Shown here piece by piece: positions 25,866 through 35,173 of a stretch of DNA of 64,000 nt. A program made the position numbers and the translations under genes. The stretch is taken from NCBI GenBank assembly GCA_017303805.1, contig JAFLBQ010000002.1, forward strand, positions 558,001-622,000, read 5' to 3'. Source of the stretch: Cytophagales bacterium. Lineage in GTDB: Bacteria > Bacteroidota > Bacteroidia > Cytophagales > Cyclobacteriaceae. Numbering within the stretch: the first letter of the stretch is position 1; the number at the start of each line of letters is the position of its first letter. The notes below the pieces were generated by a model that did no database searches, had not been told where the DNA came from, and saw only the letters and a list, made by a program, of their open reading frames with translations.

Positions 25866-27797
25866 ATGAAACTGCTTTTGGCTGTTTGGATTTTGTTAGG
25901 TGTAGCGGAGGTGTATGCACAGCCCGCTTCCTGGGAGGCCCGCGAAGCGCAAATTTCAAAATCCTCAAACGACACAACCAAAGTAAATGACTGGAACCAA
26001 CTGGCGGCAGAGATTCAGTTTGAAGATCCTACACATGCCATTTCGCTGTTGCAGCAATCTATTATTCTGGCAAAGCAGTTAAACTATGCCTATGGCTTAT
26101 CGGTGGCCTACACGCAACGCGCCACGCTCCTCTTTTATGAGGCAAAGTTAGATTCAGCAAAGCGACTTTTTGATTTGGCGCATGCCCTTGCTTTGCAAAG
26201 CAATAGTCCTAAGGCGCAGCGGCAATTGGCACTTGTTACCCAGCGCTATGCCGGTCTTTATCAACAAAACCAGAAATACGATTCTGCAGTAGTAGCCTAT
26301 CAAAGCGCGGCCGAACAGTTTAGTAAACTGGGTGACAATACAACGGTAATTGTGTGTTACTACAACCTGTCGGCTATTTATACCATTTTGGGCGATACGG
26401 CCAACGCTTTGCAATATGCGCGGCAAACAAATCAGATTGCACTACAAACCGGAGACTCTACCTACATACTGAGAAGTTATATAGCCCTGGCCGATGCCTA
26501 TGTGGGCGCAAAAAAATTTGATGTGGTAAAGGATATTTCAGAAAAAGGGTTGCGATTGGCGCATGCGCAAAAAGGGTTGTTTCCCATCGGCAAATTTCAT
26601 TTGTTGCTGGGAACTTACTTCGATTACAAAGCACACTACGATTCGGCTCTAAAGCATTTTAACATCGCCTTGCAGGCCTTTTCTACAATCAATCTTGGCT
26701 ATGAGACTTCCCTCGCCATGCAGCACATAGGGCACAGCCATCTGCAAAAGGGAGATACGAAGCAGGCCATTGAAATACTACAACAAGCGTTAACCAAATG
26801 CAGAACCCTAAGGTTGGATCAGGTTTTACGCCTGGTGTTGGCCGACCTGGTTCTTGCCCAGGAGCGAGCGGGTAACATCAAAGAAAGTTTGCAGTACCTG
26901 AAAGAGTATGTTGTTGTAAACGATTCGATTACTCAACGCACTAATCGTAAAGTTGTGTACGATTTGGAGGTAAAGTATCAAACACAAAAAAAGGAGGCCC
27001 AATTGCAAATTCAAAAGAATGAATTAAGCAGAAAGAACTTTATCAATCTTTTGCTGGCAGGGTCTGTTGTAAGCATCTTAATTATTTTATTTTTTATGTA
27101 CTACTCCTTTAAACAAAGGCGACTCTTGCAGGAAAAGCGCATCAGCAATCTGGAAGCGGAAAAGCAACTGCTTGCCAGCGAAGCAGTAATTAAAGGGCAG
27201 GAGGAAGAGCGTGGCCGGCTGGCCAAAGACTTACACGATGGGCTGGGTGGTTTATTGTCGGGCGTAAAATTTTCATTTGCAAATATGAAATCGAATGTAG
27301 TATTGGATGCGGCTAATGCTCAAGTCTTTGAGCGTTCGCTGGATATGCTGGATAATTCCATTGCAGAACTTAGACGCGTGGCGCATAATATGATGCCCGA
27401 AGTTTTGGTGAAGTTTGGATTACACGAAGCGCTGAAGAGTTATTGCGACTCCATTCAGCAATCCGGAATTTTCAAAGTGGATTTTCAATCATTGGGAAAC
27501 GAAGTCCGGTTGGCATCCAATACCGAGATTATTTTATACCGCATTGTGCAGGAGCTACTCAACAATGCCTCTAAGTATGCCAAAGCTTCTACTGTGCTGG
27601 TTCAATTGGCTTTTCATGAAAATGAAATTGGCATCACAGTGGAAGACAACGGAATTGGATTTGATGTAGCCAAAACAAATTACTCAACCGGTGCCGGCTG
27701 GAGCAACATCCGCGCCCGGGTAGATTATTTAAAAGGGACATTGGATGTTACCTCAGGAACGAACGGAACCTCCGTTCACATTCACATACCTCAATAA
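25866..27797 (+). CDS. TPR sensor histidine kinase (HisKA_3 type)
   Basis: A 643-residue membrane kinase of the NarX/DegS class. A signal peptide (MKLLLAVWILLGVAEVYAQ) leads to periplasmic TPR repeats (residues about 40-370), one membrane helix near 393-412 (FINLLLAGSVVSILIILFFM), a coiled coil, then the kinase. The H-box is EEERGRLAKDLHDGLGG near residue 447; the N-box is ILYRIVQELLNNASKYAKAS and the G-box VEDNGIGF. It should phosphorylate the LuxR-type regulator encoded one base downstream. The signal it senses is unknown; TPR repeats suggest a peptide or protein ligand. Confidence 0.9.
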   Translation: MKLLLAVWILLGVAEVYAQPASWEAREAQISKSSNDTTKVNDWNQLAAEIQFEDPTHAISLLQQSIILAKQLNYAYGLSVAYTQRATLLFYEAKLDSAKRLFDLAHALALQSNSPKAQRQLALVTQRYAGLYQQNQKYDSAVVAYQSAAEQFSKLGDNTTVIVCYYNLSAIYTILGDTANALQYARQTNQIALQTGDSTYILRSYIALADAYVGAKKFDVVKDISEKGLRLAHAQKGLFPIGKFHLLLGTYFDYKAHYDSALKHFNIALQAFSTINLGYETSLAMQHIGHSHLQKGDTKQAIEILQQALTKCRTLRLDQVLRLVLADLVLAQERAGNIKESLQYLKEYVVVNDSITQRTNRKVVYDLEVKYQTQKKEAQLQIQKNELSRKNFINLLLAGSVVSILIILFFMYYSFKQRRLLQEKRISNLEAEKQLLASEAVIKGQEEERGRLAKDLHDGLGGLLSGVKFSFANMKSNVVLDAANAQVFERSLDMLDNSIAELRRVAHNMMPEVLVKFGLHEALKSYCDSIQQSGIFKVDFQSLGNEVRLASNTEIILYRIVQELLNNASKYAKASTVLVQLAFHENEIGITVEDNGIGFDVAKTNYSTGAGWSNIRARVDYLKGTLDVTSGTNGTSVHIHIPQ

Positions 27798-27798
27798 T

Positions 27799-28413
27799 AT
27801 GGCACAACGCATTTTTATTGTTGACGATCACCCCATGGTAGTAGAAGGAATGCGCCATATGCTGCAGCAAATTACCGGTGTAGAGGTTTGTGGCCATGCT
27901 TCTACGGCCCGCTCATGCCTTGGTTATTTTGTAAAGAACACAGCCGATGTAGTACTGTTGGATATTAACCTGCCCGATCAAAGTGGGATTGAAGTTTGCA
28001 AGACATTAGTACTGCAGCATCCCGCACTAAAAGTAATTGCGCTAACTAATTTTGATCAGCTTACCTACATCCAGCGAATGCAAGAGGCCGGGGCGAAAGG
28101 GTATTTGTTAAAGAATGCTTCGTTGGATGAAATAGAACACGCCTTGCAGGCAGTAGCCGGTAATCAGGAGTACTGGCTGGGGCGCGACAATCAACGCGAT
28201 ACACTAAAAGATCATAACCAGCTTTTGCTTACGCGAAGAGAAATTGAAGTATTGAAATGGATTGCCGAAGGGTTAACCAACCAGGAAATTGCGGATAAAC
28301 TTTTTGTGAGCGCAAGCACGATTGACTCCCACCGCAAAAACCTGATTTCAAAATTGCAGGTAAAAAATACAGCGGCACTGGTACGTACTGCCTTAGAGAA
28401 TAAAATTATTTAA
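27799..28413 (+). CDS. LuxR/NarL-type response regulator
   Basis: A 204-residue cytoplasmic regulator. The receiver domain shows the acidic pair in FIVDDHPMVVEGM, the phosphoryl-acceptor Asp in VVLLDINLPDQSGI (about residue 55) and the Lys in AKGYLLKNASLDE. A GerE-type helix-turn-helix follows from 141 (LTRREIEVLKWIAEGLTNQE, IADKLFVSASTIDSHRKNL). ATG at 27799 lies one base after the kinase stop; an upstream start would overlap the kinase and is less likely. It is the cognate regulator of the preceding kinase. Confidence 0.93.
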   Translation: MAQRIFIVDDHPMVVEGMRHMLQQITGVEVCGHASTARSCLGYFVKNTADVVLLDINLPDQSGIEVCKTLVLQHPALKVIALTNFDQLTYIQRMQEAGAKGYLLKNASLDEIEHALQAVAGNQEYWLGRDNQRDTLKDHNQLLLTRREIEVLKWIAEGLTNQEIADKLFVSASTIDSHRKNLISKLQVKNTAALVRTALENKII

Positions 28414-28417
28414 TGAT

Positions 28418-29797
28418 ATGAGAAAGTTACTCGCAACACTTTTACTATTAGCCGCAGGTTACGTTAGCCAGGCACAGAAAACAACTTTTGACATTGCTAC
28501 CTACACCGTGCCATCTGGCTGGACTCCCGAAATAAAAGACTTTGCCGCATCGTATGTTAAAACCAACAATGTAACCAAGAGCTGGTGCCGTGTTACTATT
28601 TATAAAAGCATTGCGAGCAGTGGTAATGCACTAACCGATTTTAATAACGAGTGGGATGCACTGATTGTAAAAAGTAACTGGGGCCCAACTACACCACCCC
28701 AGCCCGAAACTGAAACCGAAGACGGCTGGACCTCCTACTCAGCGGCAAGCACATTTACGTTCGAGAAAAAACCGGCTTACTCTCTCTTAAGTACTATTTC
28801 GGGCTATGGAGTAGAACTTAGCGTGGTGGTGTTGATGAATAATACAGACTACATGAAAGAGATTGAGCAGCTTTTGCTTTCGATGGACTTAACGAAACCA
28901 GCGCAGCCGGCAATTCAAAGTCAGCCGCTGCAACAAAACCAACCCGCTGCCCAACCAGCGGCACAAAGTTTTACAGTTACCAATGCACCCGGTAATCAGG
29001 GTATTGTTACCGCAACCACAAATTTTGACGATGGCTGGGTGGCTCAGCCTTTTGCCGACTATGTGCGGGTAACCAAAAATGAGTTTACGGTTTTACTTCA
29101 TTACGGAATTGAAGTCACAGACGAACTGCGCGCCACCAATCAGTTGGAGGCGGTTATTTTTGATCGGTTTATTCTGCCCCGCTACAATGTTTCTAATATC
29201 CGCAAGTTCGATAATAACGGCCCGTGTTATTACTGCGTTTACTTTTTCGAAGCCGATGCGGTTGAAAAGGCTACCGGAAAGAAGTATCACCTCGGGTTTC
29301 GGATTATTACCAACAATGGCATTTCAAAATGTATTGAGATTCTTTCACCATCTCAGGCTGCATTTCGGCAGGCGTTTCCTACCAACGAAAAAGTAGCCGA
29401 CCTGCTTAACTACAATAAGTTTGCGGTTACAGTAAATGATCTGGCTGGTGACTGGACCAGTTCTTCCGGGGCTTATGTAAATATGTACAGCACGGTTACC
29501 GGTAACTATGCGGGCATGAATGCATCCTCATCGGCCGATGAATTTACTTTTAATACCGATGGCACCTACAAAAGCAATCACAAAGGCGCCTATGGCATGG
29601 TGGGCAGCATGAATTTTTATGATCAGAAGTATAACGGGGCACTCACGGTTTCTCCGTGGGAAATTATAATGACCAAGCGATTCGATGGTAAAACTTCTAC
29701 TTTCTGGGCCCAATACGAAGCGGTGCGCGGGGGGCGGGTGTTGCATTTAACTGATAAGCAATATTCCGGGTCGCAATTTCATTTAGGTCGGAAATGA
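28418..29797 (+). CDS. Hypothetical secreted protein downstream of a two-component system
   Basis: A 459-residue exported protein with signal peptide MRKLLATLLLLAAGYVSQAQ. Two similar halves of unknown fold are separated by a Pro/Gln/Ala-rich linker at about 163-186 (KPAQPAIQSQPLQQNQPAAQ). The last 120 residues resemble a lipocalin-like barrel (DLAGDWTSSSGAYVNMYSTV, FTFNTDGTYKSNHKGAYGMV). It begins 4 bases after the regulator stop, so it is cotranscribed with the kinase pair and may be a target or effector of that system. No known family was recognised. Confidence 0.7.
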   Translation: MRKLLATLLLLAAGYVSQAQKTTFDIATYTVPSGWTPEIKDFAASYVKTNNVTKSWCRVTIYKSIASSGNALTDFNNEWDALIVKSNWGPTTPPQPETETEDGWTSYSAASTFTFEKKPAYSLLSTISGYGVELSVVVLMNNTDYMKEIEQLLLSMDLTKPAQPAIQSQPLQQNQPAAQPAAQSFTVTNAPGNQGIVTATTNFDDGWVAQPFADYVRVTKNEFTVLLHYGIEVTDELRATNQLEAVIFDRFILPRYNVSNIRKFDNNGPCYYCVYFFEADAVEKATGKKYHLGFRIITNNGISKCIEILSPSQAAFRQAFPTNEKVADLLNYNKFAVTVNDLAGDWTSSSGAYVNMYSTVTGNYAGMNASSSADEFTFNTDGTYKSNHKGAYGMVGSMNFYDQKYNGALTVSPWEIIMTKRFDGKTSTFWAQYEAVRGGRVLHLTDKQYSGSQFHLGRK

Positions 29798-29802
29798 TTA
29801 CC

Positions 29803-30339
29803 TTAAAAAAGAAACGATCTCTGTAATAATTTAGATTGAAGCTGGCTTTTGCCTTTGAAGAATTCTGAGTAGTGATGATTAACAAGTTCGAAACCGGTGG
29901 CCTCACTTTCAACCGGGTCAACAACCCAATATTCTTTCACCCCAAAGCGCTCGTATAAATCTTTTTTAGTTACCAGGTCGTGCTTTTTGTTGCCGGGCGA
30001 AAGAACTTCAATAATAAAATCCGGCACACCATGTATTGTGCTGGATTCGTCAATAATGTGTTTGCTTTCATTTAGCACCACCAGAATATCAGGTTGCACC
30101 GCATTGGAATTCTCATCAAGAAATACATCAAATGGAGCCGTGAAAATTTCACCTGTTCCTGATTCTTCAAGATATGAGCCAATTTGAATGATCAATTTTG
30201 AGACAACTCTTTGATGTTTGGTTATGGGCGTTGGGGACATATAGAGTGTATTATCAATAACTTCGGCTAATGTGCCCTCGGGAAGCATTTTAAATACTTC
30301 CATAATTGTGCGCGGTGGATGAACAAGAGTTTCCTGCAT
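29803..30339 (-). CDS. Uma2 family endonuclease-like protein
   Basis: A 178-residue protein of the Uma2 (DUF820) family, a PD-(D/E)xK-type nuclease fold that is common in mobile or defence-related settings but of unknown function. It shows VQPDILVVLNES, then GVPDFIIEVLSPGNKKHDL and the closing KEYWVVDP, carrying the expected Asp, Glu and Lys residues. It is convergent with the secreted protein gene, 5 bases between stops, and divergent from polA. Confidence 0.87.
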   Translation of the reverse strand: MQETLVHPPRTIMEVFKMLPEGTLAEVIDNTLYMSPTPITKHQRVVSKLIIQIGSYLEESGTGEIFTAPFDVFLDENSNAVQPDILVVLNESKHIIDESSTIHGVPDFIIEVLSPGNKKHDLVTKKDLYERFGVKEYWVVDPVESEATGFELVNHHYSEFFKGKSQLQSKLLQRSFLF

Positions 30340-30385
30340 GAGTTAAAATTACACATTTTTGTAAAATCGTTCTAACGTTGCACCT

Positions 30386-33109
30386 ATGCCCGAATCAACC
30401 AAAAGACTGTTTCTGCTTGATGCGTATGCGCTTATCTATCGCGCGCATTTTGCTTTTACCAAAAATCCACGCATCAATTCCAAAGGCCATAACACATCTG
30501 TTCCTTTTGGTTTTACAAATACGCTGCTAGAAGTAATCCAAAAGCAAAAGCCCTCGCACATTGCAGTTGCGTTCGATACCTCGGCTCCTACCTTTCGTGA
30601 TAAAATTTTTACCGAATATAAAGCCACCCGGCAAGAGACCCCCGAAGACATTCGTAGTGGTTTACCTATTGTGAAAGAAATTTTAAAAGGTTTCAATATT
30701 CCAATTCTTGCGTTGGATGGTTATGAAGCAGACGATATAATCGGCACCTTGGCCAAACGCGCGGAGCGCGAAGGCTTTGAGGTTTATATGATGACACCCG
30801 ATAAAGATTTTGGCCAACTTGTAACGGATAAAATCAAATTGTATAAGCCGGCCTACATGGGCAATGCGGTTGATATACTCGGGCCTAAGGAGGTTTGTGA
30901 AAAGTGGGATATAGAAAACGTAAGTCAGGTGATTGATATCCTTGGCCTTCAAGGCGATGCCTCGGATAATATCCCGGGCATACCAGGCATAGGGCCTAAA
31001 ACGGCAGCCGATCTTCTAAAAAAGTACAAAACAGTTGAAGGCGTTGTTGCAAATGCAGCCGAGCTGAAAGGCAAGCAAAAGGAGCGCGTAGAAGAGTTTG
31101 GGCAGCAGGCAATTCTTTCAAAAGAACTGGCCACTATTATTACCGATGTGCCCATTGAATGGAACGAACCGGAACTTGCCTATACCGGGCCGGACGTTGA
31201 AAAGCTAAAGCCCATACTGGAAGAGTTAGAATTTAAAACCATGATGCCACGCATTTTCGGGTTGCAGTCTGGAGAAGGGGTGCCCGTAGCAGCAGGCCCA
31301 GCGGCTAAAGCATCTCAGCTTTCTATGTTTGGTGGCGATGAGCTTGTGGCAGAGCCCACCATCGAAAAGAAAATCTTCCACCCGGAAAATGTTACTTACA
31401 AAACGCTTGAAAGTGCAGAAGAACGGGCTACACTTATTCAAAAACTACTAGCGCAACGCGAGTTTGCCATAGAGGCCTTAACCGATGATGCAGAAAATTT
31501 CGAAGCCGAAATTACACACCTGGTTATTGCATCCAATCCGGGCGAGGCCTATTACATTCCTATAAAGGATGAAAATGCCGTAGCAGATTTTAAAGCAGTT
31601 TTTGAAAATGAAGGCATTCGTAAAGTAGGCCATAACTTAAAAGCTACCGTGCTGGCATTAAAAAAGCAAGGTGTAGAAGTTAACGGCCCGCTGTACGATA
31701 CCATGCTGGCCCACTACCTGATTGAGCCGGAAGCCTCGCACGATCTTGGAATTTTGTGTAATCAATATCTCAACTATCAATTCAATGAAAGCACCACACC
31801 GCCTGAGCATACTTGCGAGCGGGTTGATCAGATGCTGCAACTAAAACAGAAGTTACAGCACGACTTGGAACAACGGGGGCAATGGCGGTTGTTGAATGAT
31901 GTAGAAATGCCGTTGGCCCGGGTGCTGGCCGATATGGAATTTGAAGGCGTAAGCATTGACCAGGAAACTCTTAAATGGATGAGCGATGCGCTGAAGACGG
32001 ACAGCCACAAAGTACAAAAGGAGATTTACCAGATTGCGGGCACTGAGTTTAATATCGCTTCGCCAAAACAATTGGGCGAAATTCTGTTCGACAAAATGAA
32101 GTTGCTGGACAAAGCCAAGAAAACCAAAACCGGCCAGTATGCCACTGGTGAAGAAGTTTTAGTGAAGCTTGCCGATGAACATGAAATTGCGCGCAAGATT
32201 CTCGACTTCCGTGAATATGAAAAGCTGCGCTCTACTTATGTAGATGCGTTGCCTAAAATGGTGAGTAAGTTCGATCATCGCATTCACACAGACTATCGCC
32301 AGGCGGTAGCCGCAACCGGAAGGCTGAGCTCCAATAACCCCAACCTTCAAAACATTCCTATCCGCACTGAGAAGGGAAGACAAGTCCGAAGTGCCTTTGT
32401 GCCGCGCAACAGCGATTACTTGTTTATGTCGGCCGATTACTCGCAGATTGAGTTGCGCATTGCGGCTGCTTTTGCCAAAGACGAAACCATGATTGAAGCC
32501 TTTCGCAATAAGCGCGACATTCATGCTACTACCGCAGCCAAAGTGTTTAAAGTGGAGCTTGCCAAAGTTACACCCGATATGAGGCGCAAAGCCAAAGAAG
32601 TGAACTTTGGTATTTTGTATGGAAGCACCGCCTTCGGACTTTCGCAGAACCTGGGTATCTCTAAAACAGAAGCCACTGAAATTATCGATTCGTATTTTAA
32701 AGAGTTCTCGGCCATTAAACGCTACATGGATGATTCGATCAATTTTGCACGCGAGAAAGAATACGTGGAAACGATTTTAGGAAGAAGGCGCTACCTGCGC
32801 GATATCAATTCGCGCAATATAACCACCCGGGGTTTTGCTGAACGCAACTCCATTAACGCCCCCATCCAAGGTAGTGCAGCCGACATAATTAAGATTGCAA
32901 TGATCTTGATTCACAAATGGCTGAAGCGCGAAAACCTGAAAACCAAAATGACAATGCAGGTGCACGATGAATTGGTGTTCGATCTGCATGTTGACGAGCA
33001 AGACATTGTAAAGCCAAAAGTTATAGAGCTGATGAAATCAGCAGTAATACTGGATGTGCCCATGGAGGTGGAGGTGGGTATTGGCAAGAACTGGCTGGAA
33101 GCGCATTGA
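30386..33109 (+). CDS. polA: DNA polymerase I
   Basis: A 907-residue repair and replication polymerase. The N-terminal 5'-nuclease domain (1-300) is intact: FLLDAYALIYRAHF, YEADDIIGTLA, TPDKDFGQLV and QGDASDNIPGIPGIGPKTAA. The C-terminal polymerase domain has motif A SADYSQIELRIA (about 683), motif B MRRKAKEVNFGILYGS and motif C MQVHDELVFD (about 859). The central proofreading domain is degenerate: the FDTE motif reads FAIEAL near 358 and the NLKYD motif reads NLKATV near 415, so two metal-binding Asp are lost, and the segment before the third motif is shortened. The enzyme should copy DNA and remove primers without 3'-5' editing. Confidence 0.95.
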   Translation: MPESTKRLFLLDAYALIYRAHFAFTKNPRINSKGHNTSVPFGFTNTLLEVIQKQKPSHIAVAFDTSAPTFRDKIFTEYKATRQETPEDIRSGLPIVKEILKGFNIPILALDGYEADDIIGTLAKRAEREGFEVYMMTPDKDFGQLVTDKIKLYKPAYMGNAVDILGPKEVCEKWDIENVSQVIDILGLQGDASDNIPGIPGIGPKTAADLLKKYKTVEGVVANAAELKGKQKERVEEFGQQAILSKELATIITDVPIEWNEPELAYTGPDVEKLKPILEELEFKTMMPRIFGLQSGEGVPVAAGPAAKASQLSMFGGDELVAEPTIEKKIFHPENVTYKTLESAEERATLIQKLLAQREFAIEALTDDAENFEAEITHLVIASNPGEAYYIPIKDENAVADFKAVFENEGIRKVGHNLKATVLALKKQGVEVNGPLYDTMLAHYLIEPEASHDLGILCNQYLNYQFNESTTPPEHTCERVDQMLQLKQKLQHDLEQRGQWRLLNDVEMPLARVLADMEFEGVSIDQETLKWMSDALKTDSHKVQKEIYQIAGTEFNIASPKQLGEILFDKMKLLDKAKKTKTGQYATGEEVLVKLADEHEIARKILDFREYEKLRSTYVDALPKMVSKFDHRIHTDYRQAVAATGRLSSNNPNLQNIPIRTEKGRQVRSAFVPRNSDYLFMSADYSQIELRIAAAFAKDETMIEAFRNKRDIHATTAAKVFKVELAKVTPDMRRKAKEVNFGILYGSTAFGLSQNLGISKTEATEIIDSYFKEFSAIKRYMDDSINFAREKEYVETILGRRRYLRDINSRNITTRGFAERNSINAPIQGSAADIIKIAMILIHKWLKRENLKTKMTMQVHDELVFDLHVDEQDIVKPKVIELMKSAVILDVPMEVEVGIGKNWLEAH

Positions 33110-33111
33110 TT

Positions 33112-33501
33112 TTACCAAATTAATTTTAATCCCAGCTTTTCGTAAACAGCTAAGCGATTGTCTTTTGAAATCAATGTAAGGTTATGGTGCATGGCCTGCC
33201 AGACTAATATGCGGTCAAATGGATCTTTGGTAAGTAGTTCAAGTTTGTAAAACAAGCTAGTTTCGATTTCGGTAAGTTGTAGTTCTTTAAACTCCAAACT
33301 CCTGGATGCAACCAAAAAGTCGTCTGGTGTTTTGTCTCCCAATTTTAATTTTCCAAGCCTGAATTTAATTGAGATCTCCCACCATGATGTAGAACTTACA
33401 TAAATAATCTCTTTTGTTAAAATATCCTTTACGCTAACAGGTAGGTTGTGAGAGGTTCCTATCGCCCAAAGAAGAACATGCGTATCAATCAGGTAGCTCA
33501 T
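33112..33501 (-). CDS. VapC-type PIN domain toxin
   Basis: A 129-residue PIN-domain ribonuclease. The acidic residues expected in the active site are present: Asp6 in YLIDTHVLLWAIG, Glu in SSTSWWEISIKFRLGKL, and Asp in KDPFDRILVWQAMHHNLTLI with a following Asp in SKDNRL. Such toxins cleave RNA to stop translation. The start overlaps the stop of the antitoxin gene by 4 bases, a coupled arrangement. Its stop lies only 2 bases from that of polA, convergent. Confidence 0.88.
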   Translation of the reverse strand: MSYLIDTHVLLWAIGTSHNLPVSVKDILTKEIIYVSSTSWWEISIKFRLGKLKLGDKTPDDFLVASRSLEFKELQLTEIETSLFYKLELLTKDPFDRILVWQAMHHNLTLISKDNRLAVYEKLGLKLIW

Positions 33502-33734
33502 GAGTTTATTAATTCCTCATCAGACATCTCCCAATCATCACTGATTTGAATAGTTACTTTACCATCAAGTGGCCCTAGCTTGCGTAGCGGTTTCTTTTTA
33601 TTAGCGTAGGGAGAAAACAACGCAACTTTTTTTTTCTTTCTTCCATAAGCCACAATAAACTCTTCGCCCTTCATTACCTTTTCGAGATAATAAGTGAATT
33701 TACTTTTAAACTCCCCAACGGTAACTGTTTTCAT
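33498..33734 (-). CDS. Phd/YefM-type antitoxin
   Basis: A 78-residue antitoxin. The N-terminal DNA-binding part is Phd-like (MKTVTVGEFKSKFTYYLEKV, then MKGEEFIVAYGRKKKKVALF) and the acidic C-terminus (ISDDWEMSDEELINS) is the part that should wrap the toxin. It binds and neutralises the downstream PIN toxin and represses the operon. An inverted repeat at 33745-33777 just upstream of the ATG fits the operator. Confidence 0.85.
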   Translation of the reverse strand: MKTVTVGEFKSKFTYYLEKVMKGEEFIVAYGRKKKKVALFSPYANKKKPLRKLGPLDGKVTIQISDDWEMSDEELINS

Positions 33735-33744
33735 AAAGCAAAAA

Positions 33745-33777
33745 TAATCAAACTTGTCAAGTTGTCAAGTTTGATTA
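33745..33777. promoter_or_regulatory. Operator-like inverted repeat of the toxin-antitoxin pair
   Basis: TAATCAAACTTG at 33745-33756 pairs perfectly with CAAGTTTGATTA at 33766-33777. A further copy of the core, CTTGTCAAG, lies at 33753-33761, and the words TTGTCAAG repeat side by side. It starts 10 bases upstream of the antitoxin ATG, where Phd-type antitoxins bind cooperatively. Confidence 0.65.
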
Positions 33778-33814
33778 GTAGCGTGCAACTTTAATGTTCG
33801 ATTATTTTACTCTG

Positions 33815-33846
33815 AATGTTACCTTATCGACATTTTAGGTAACATT
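33815..33846. promoter_or_regulatory. 10-bp inverted repeat upstream of the porin gene
   Basis: AATGTTACCT at 33815-33824 is exactly complementary to AGGTAACATT at 33837-33846, with a 12-base loop, ending 34 bases before the porin ATG. It may be a regulator site for the porin or part of the divergent control region; no regulator is adjacent. Confidence 0.4.
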
Positions 33847-33880
33847 AAATTAATAATATTGCGCTATTACCGCACAAATC

Positions 33881-35074
33881 ATGAAATTTTCAGGTTTTAT
33901 GTTATTTGGTGTTCTGCTTGCGAGCACTCAATTTAGCCACGCCCAGACCATTACTCCCTCGCCTTACTTTACTTTCGGTAAAGGGCTGGGGATTATCTCG
34001 CCCGATAGTCTGTACCTGCTTAACATCCGGTTTCGGATGCAAAACCGCGCGGCTTTTCGTACGGAAAGCGCTACCGATTTATCGATTGACCAGGTTGAAG
34101 CCCGCGTGCGCAGGTTACGCTTGCGGCTGGATGGCTACATCTACAATCCAAAATTTTATTACCTCATTCAACTTTCGTTCTCGCGGTCGGATATGGATTT
34201 TGACGACACGGGCTTTCCGAACGTAATTCGCGATGCCATGATTATCTATTCCGTAAACAAACATTTTTCTATCGGGTTAGGTCAAACCAAACTGCCGGGC
34301 AACCGCCAGCGCGTAACCTCTTCGGGCGATTTGCAATTAGCCGATCGCTCTATTGTAAACTCTACATTTAATATCGACCGCGATTTTGGTGCGCAACTGT
34401 ATTATAACAATCACCTGGGTAAGTTCTATTATGTAATGCGGGGGGCTATCTCATCTGGCGAAGGCCGCAACATTACAGCATCCGATCGGGGGCTTAGTTA
34501 TACAGGCCGACTGGAGTTGTTGCCCCTGGGCGCGTTTACCAATGGTGGCGATTATTTTGAAGGCGACATTTTGCATGAACCAAAGCCTAAAATTTCGATT
34601 GGCTTAACGGCCTCGCAAAACAACAATACCAACCGTACCGGTGGGCAGTTGGGAAAATTTTTATACGCTTCGCGCGATATTACTACCCTTATGGCCGATT
34701 TCCTGTTCAAACACAAAGGCTGGGCTGTAGCGTGCGAGTGGCTGCAACGAACTTCGCCCGATGCCATTACTACCAACGATGCGGGAGATGTACGTTTTAT
34801 CTACACCGGCTTTGGGCAAAACTACCAGGGAAGTTATCATTTTCGAAGCAGGTACGAAGTGGTTGGTCGCTACTCGCGCGTAACCCCCTACAGCGCCATT
34901 CAAGCACTGGACGACCAAACCGAGCAGTTTACCATGGGGCTCAACAAATACATCCGGGGCCACCGGGTAAAACTTCAAGGCGATATTACCTACGAACAGA
35001 ATACGTGGTTGCAACAAACAAAACCCGATACCAATAACTGGCAGGTACGGTTTCAGATTGAAGCCGGAATTTGA
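33881..35074 (+). CDS. Phosphate-selective porin (OprO/OprP family)
   Basis: A 397-residue outer membrane beta-barrel with signal peptide MKFSGFMLFGVLLASTQFSHAQ. The N-terminal part reads YLLNIRFRMQNRAAFRTESA and the barrel strands carry the typical VRRLRLRLDGYIYNPKFYY segment and SIGLGQTKLPGNRQRVTSSG. The C-terminus ends in alternating strands (WQVRFQIEAGI) as needed for barrel insertion. Members admit phosphate or other anions across the outer membrane. A dyad lies upstream; no phosphate regulator is near. Confidence 0.85.
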   Translation: MKFSGFMLFGVLLASTQFSHAQTITPSPYFTFGKGLGIISPDSLYLLNIRFRMQNRAAFRTESATDLSIDQVEARVRRLRLRLDGYIYNPKFYYLIQLSFSRSDMDFDDTGFPNVIRDAMIIYSVNKHFSIGLGQTKLPGNRQRVTSSGDLQLADRSIVNSTFNIDRDFGAQLYYNNHLGKFYYVMRGAISSGEGRNITASDRGLSYTGRLELLPLGAFTNGGDYFEGDILHEPKPKISIGLTASQNNNTNRTGGQLGKFLYASRDITTLMADFLFKHKGWAVACEWLQRTSPDAITTNDAGDVRFIYTGFGQNYQGSYHFRSRYEVVGRYSRVTPYSAIQALDDQTEQFTMGLNKYIRGHRVKLQGDITYEQNTWLQQTKPDTNNWQVRFQIEAGI

Positions 35075-35173
35075 TTTTCTGAAATAGTTAATCGGATTTT
35101 ATCAGCTTCAAACACATACTTTGATTACGCAGGCGGTGTAGATGAAACTACTGCATCCTGTTACCTTAGACTT

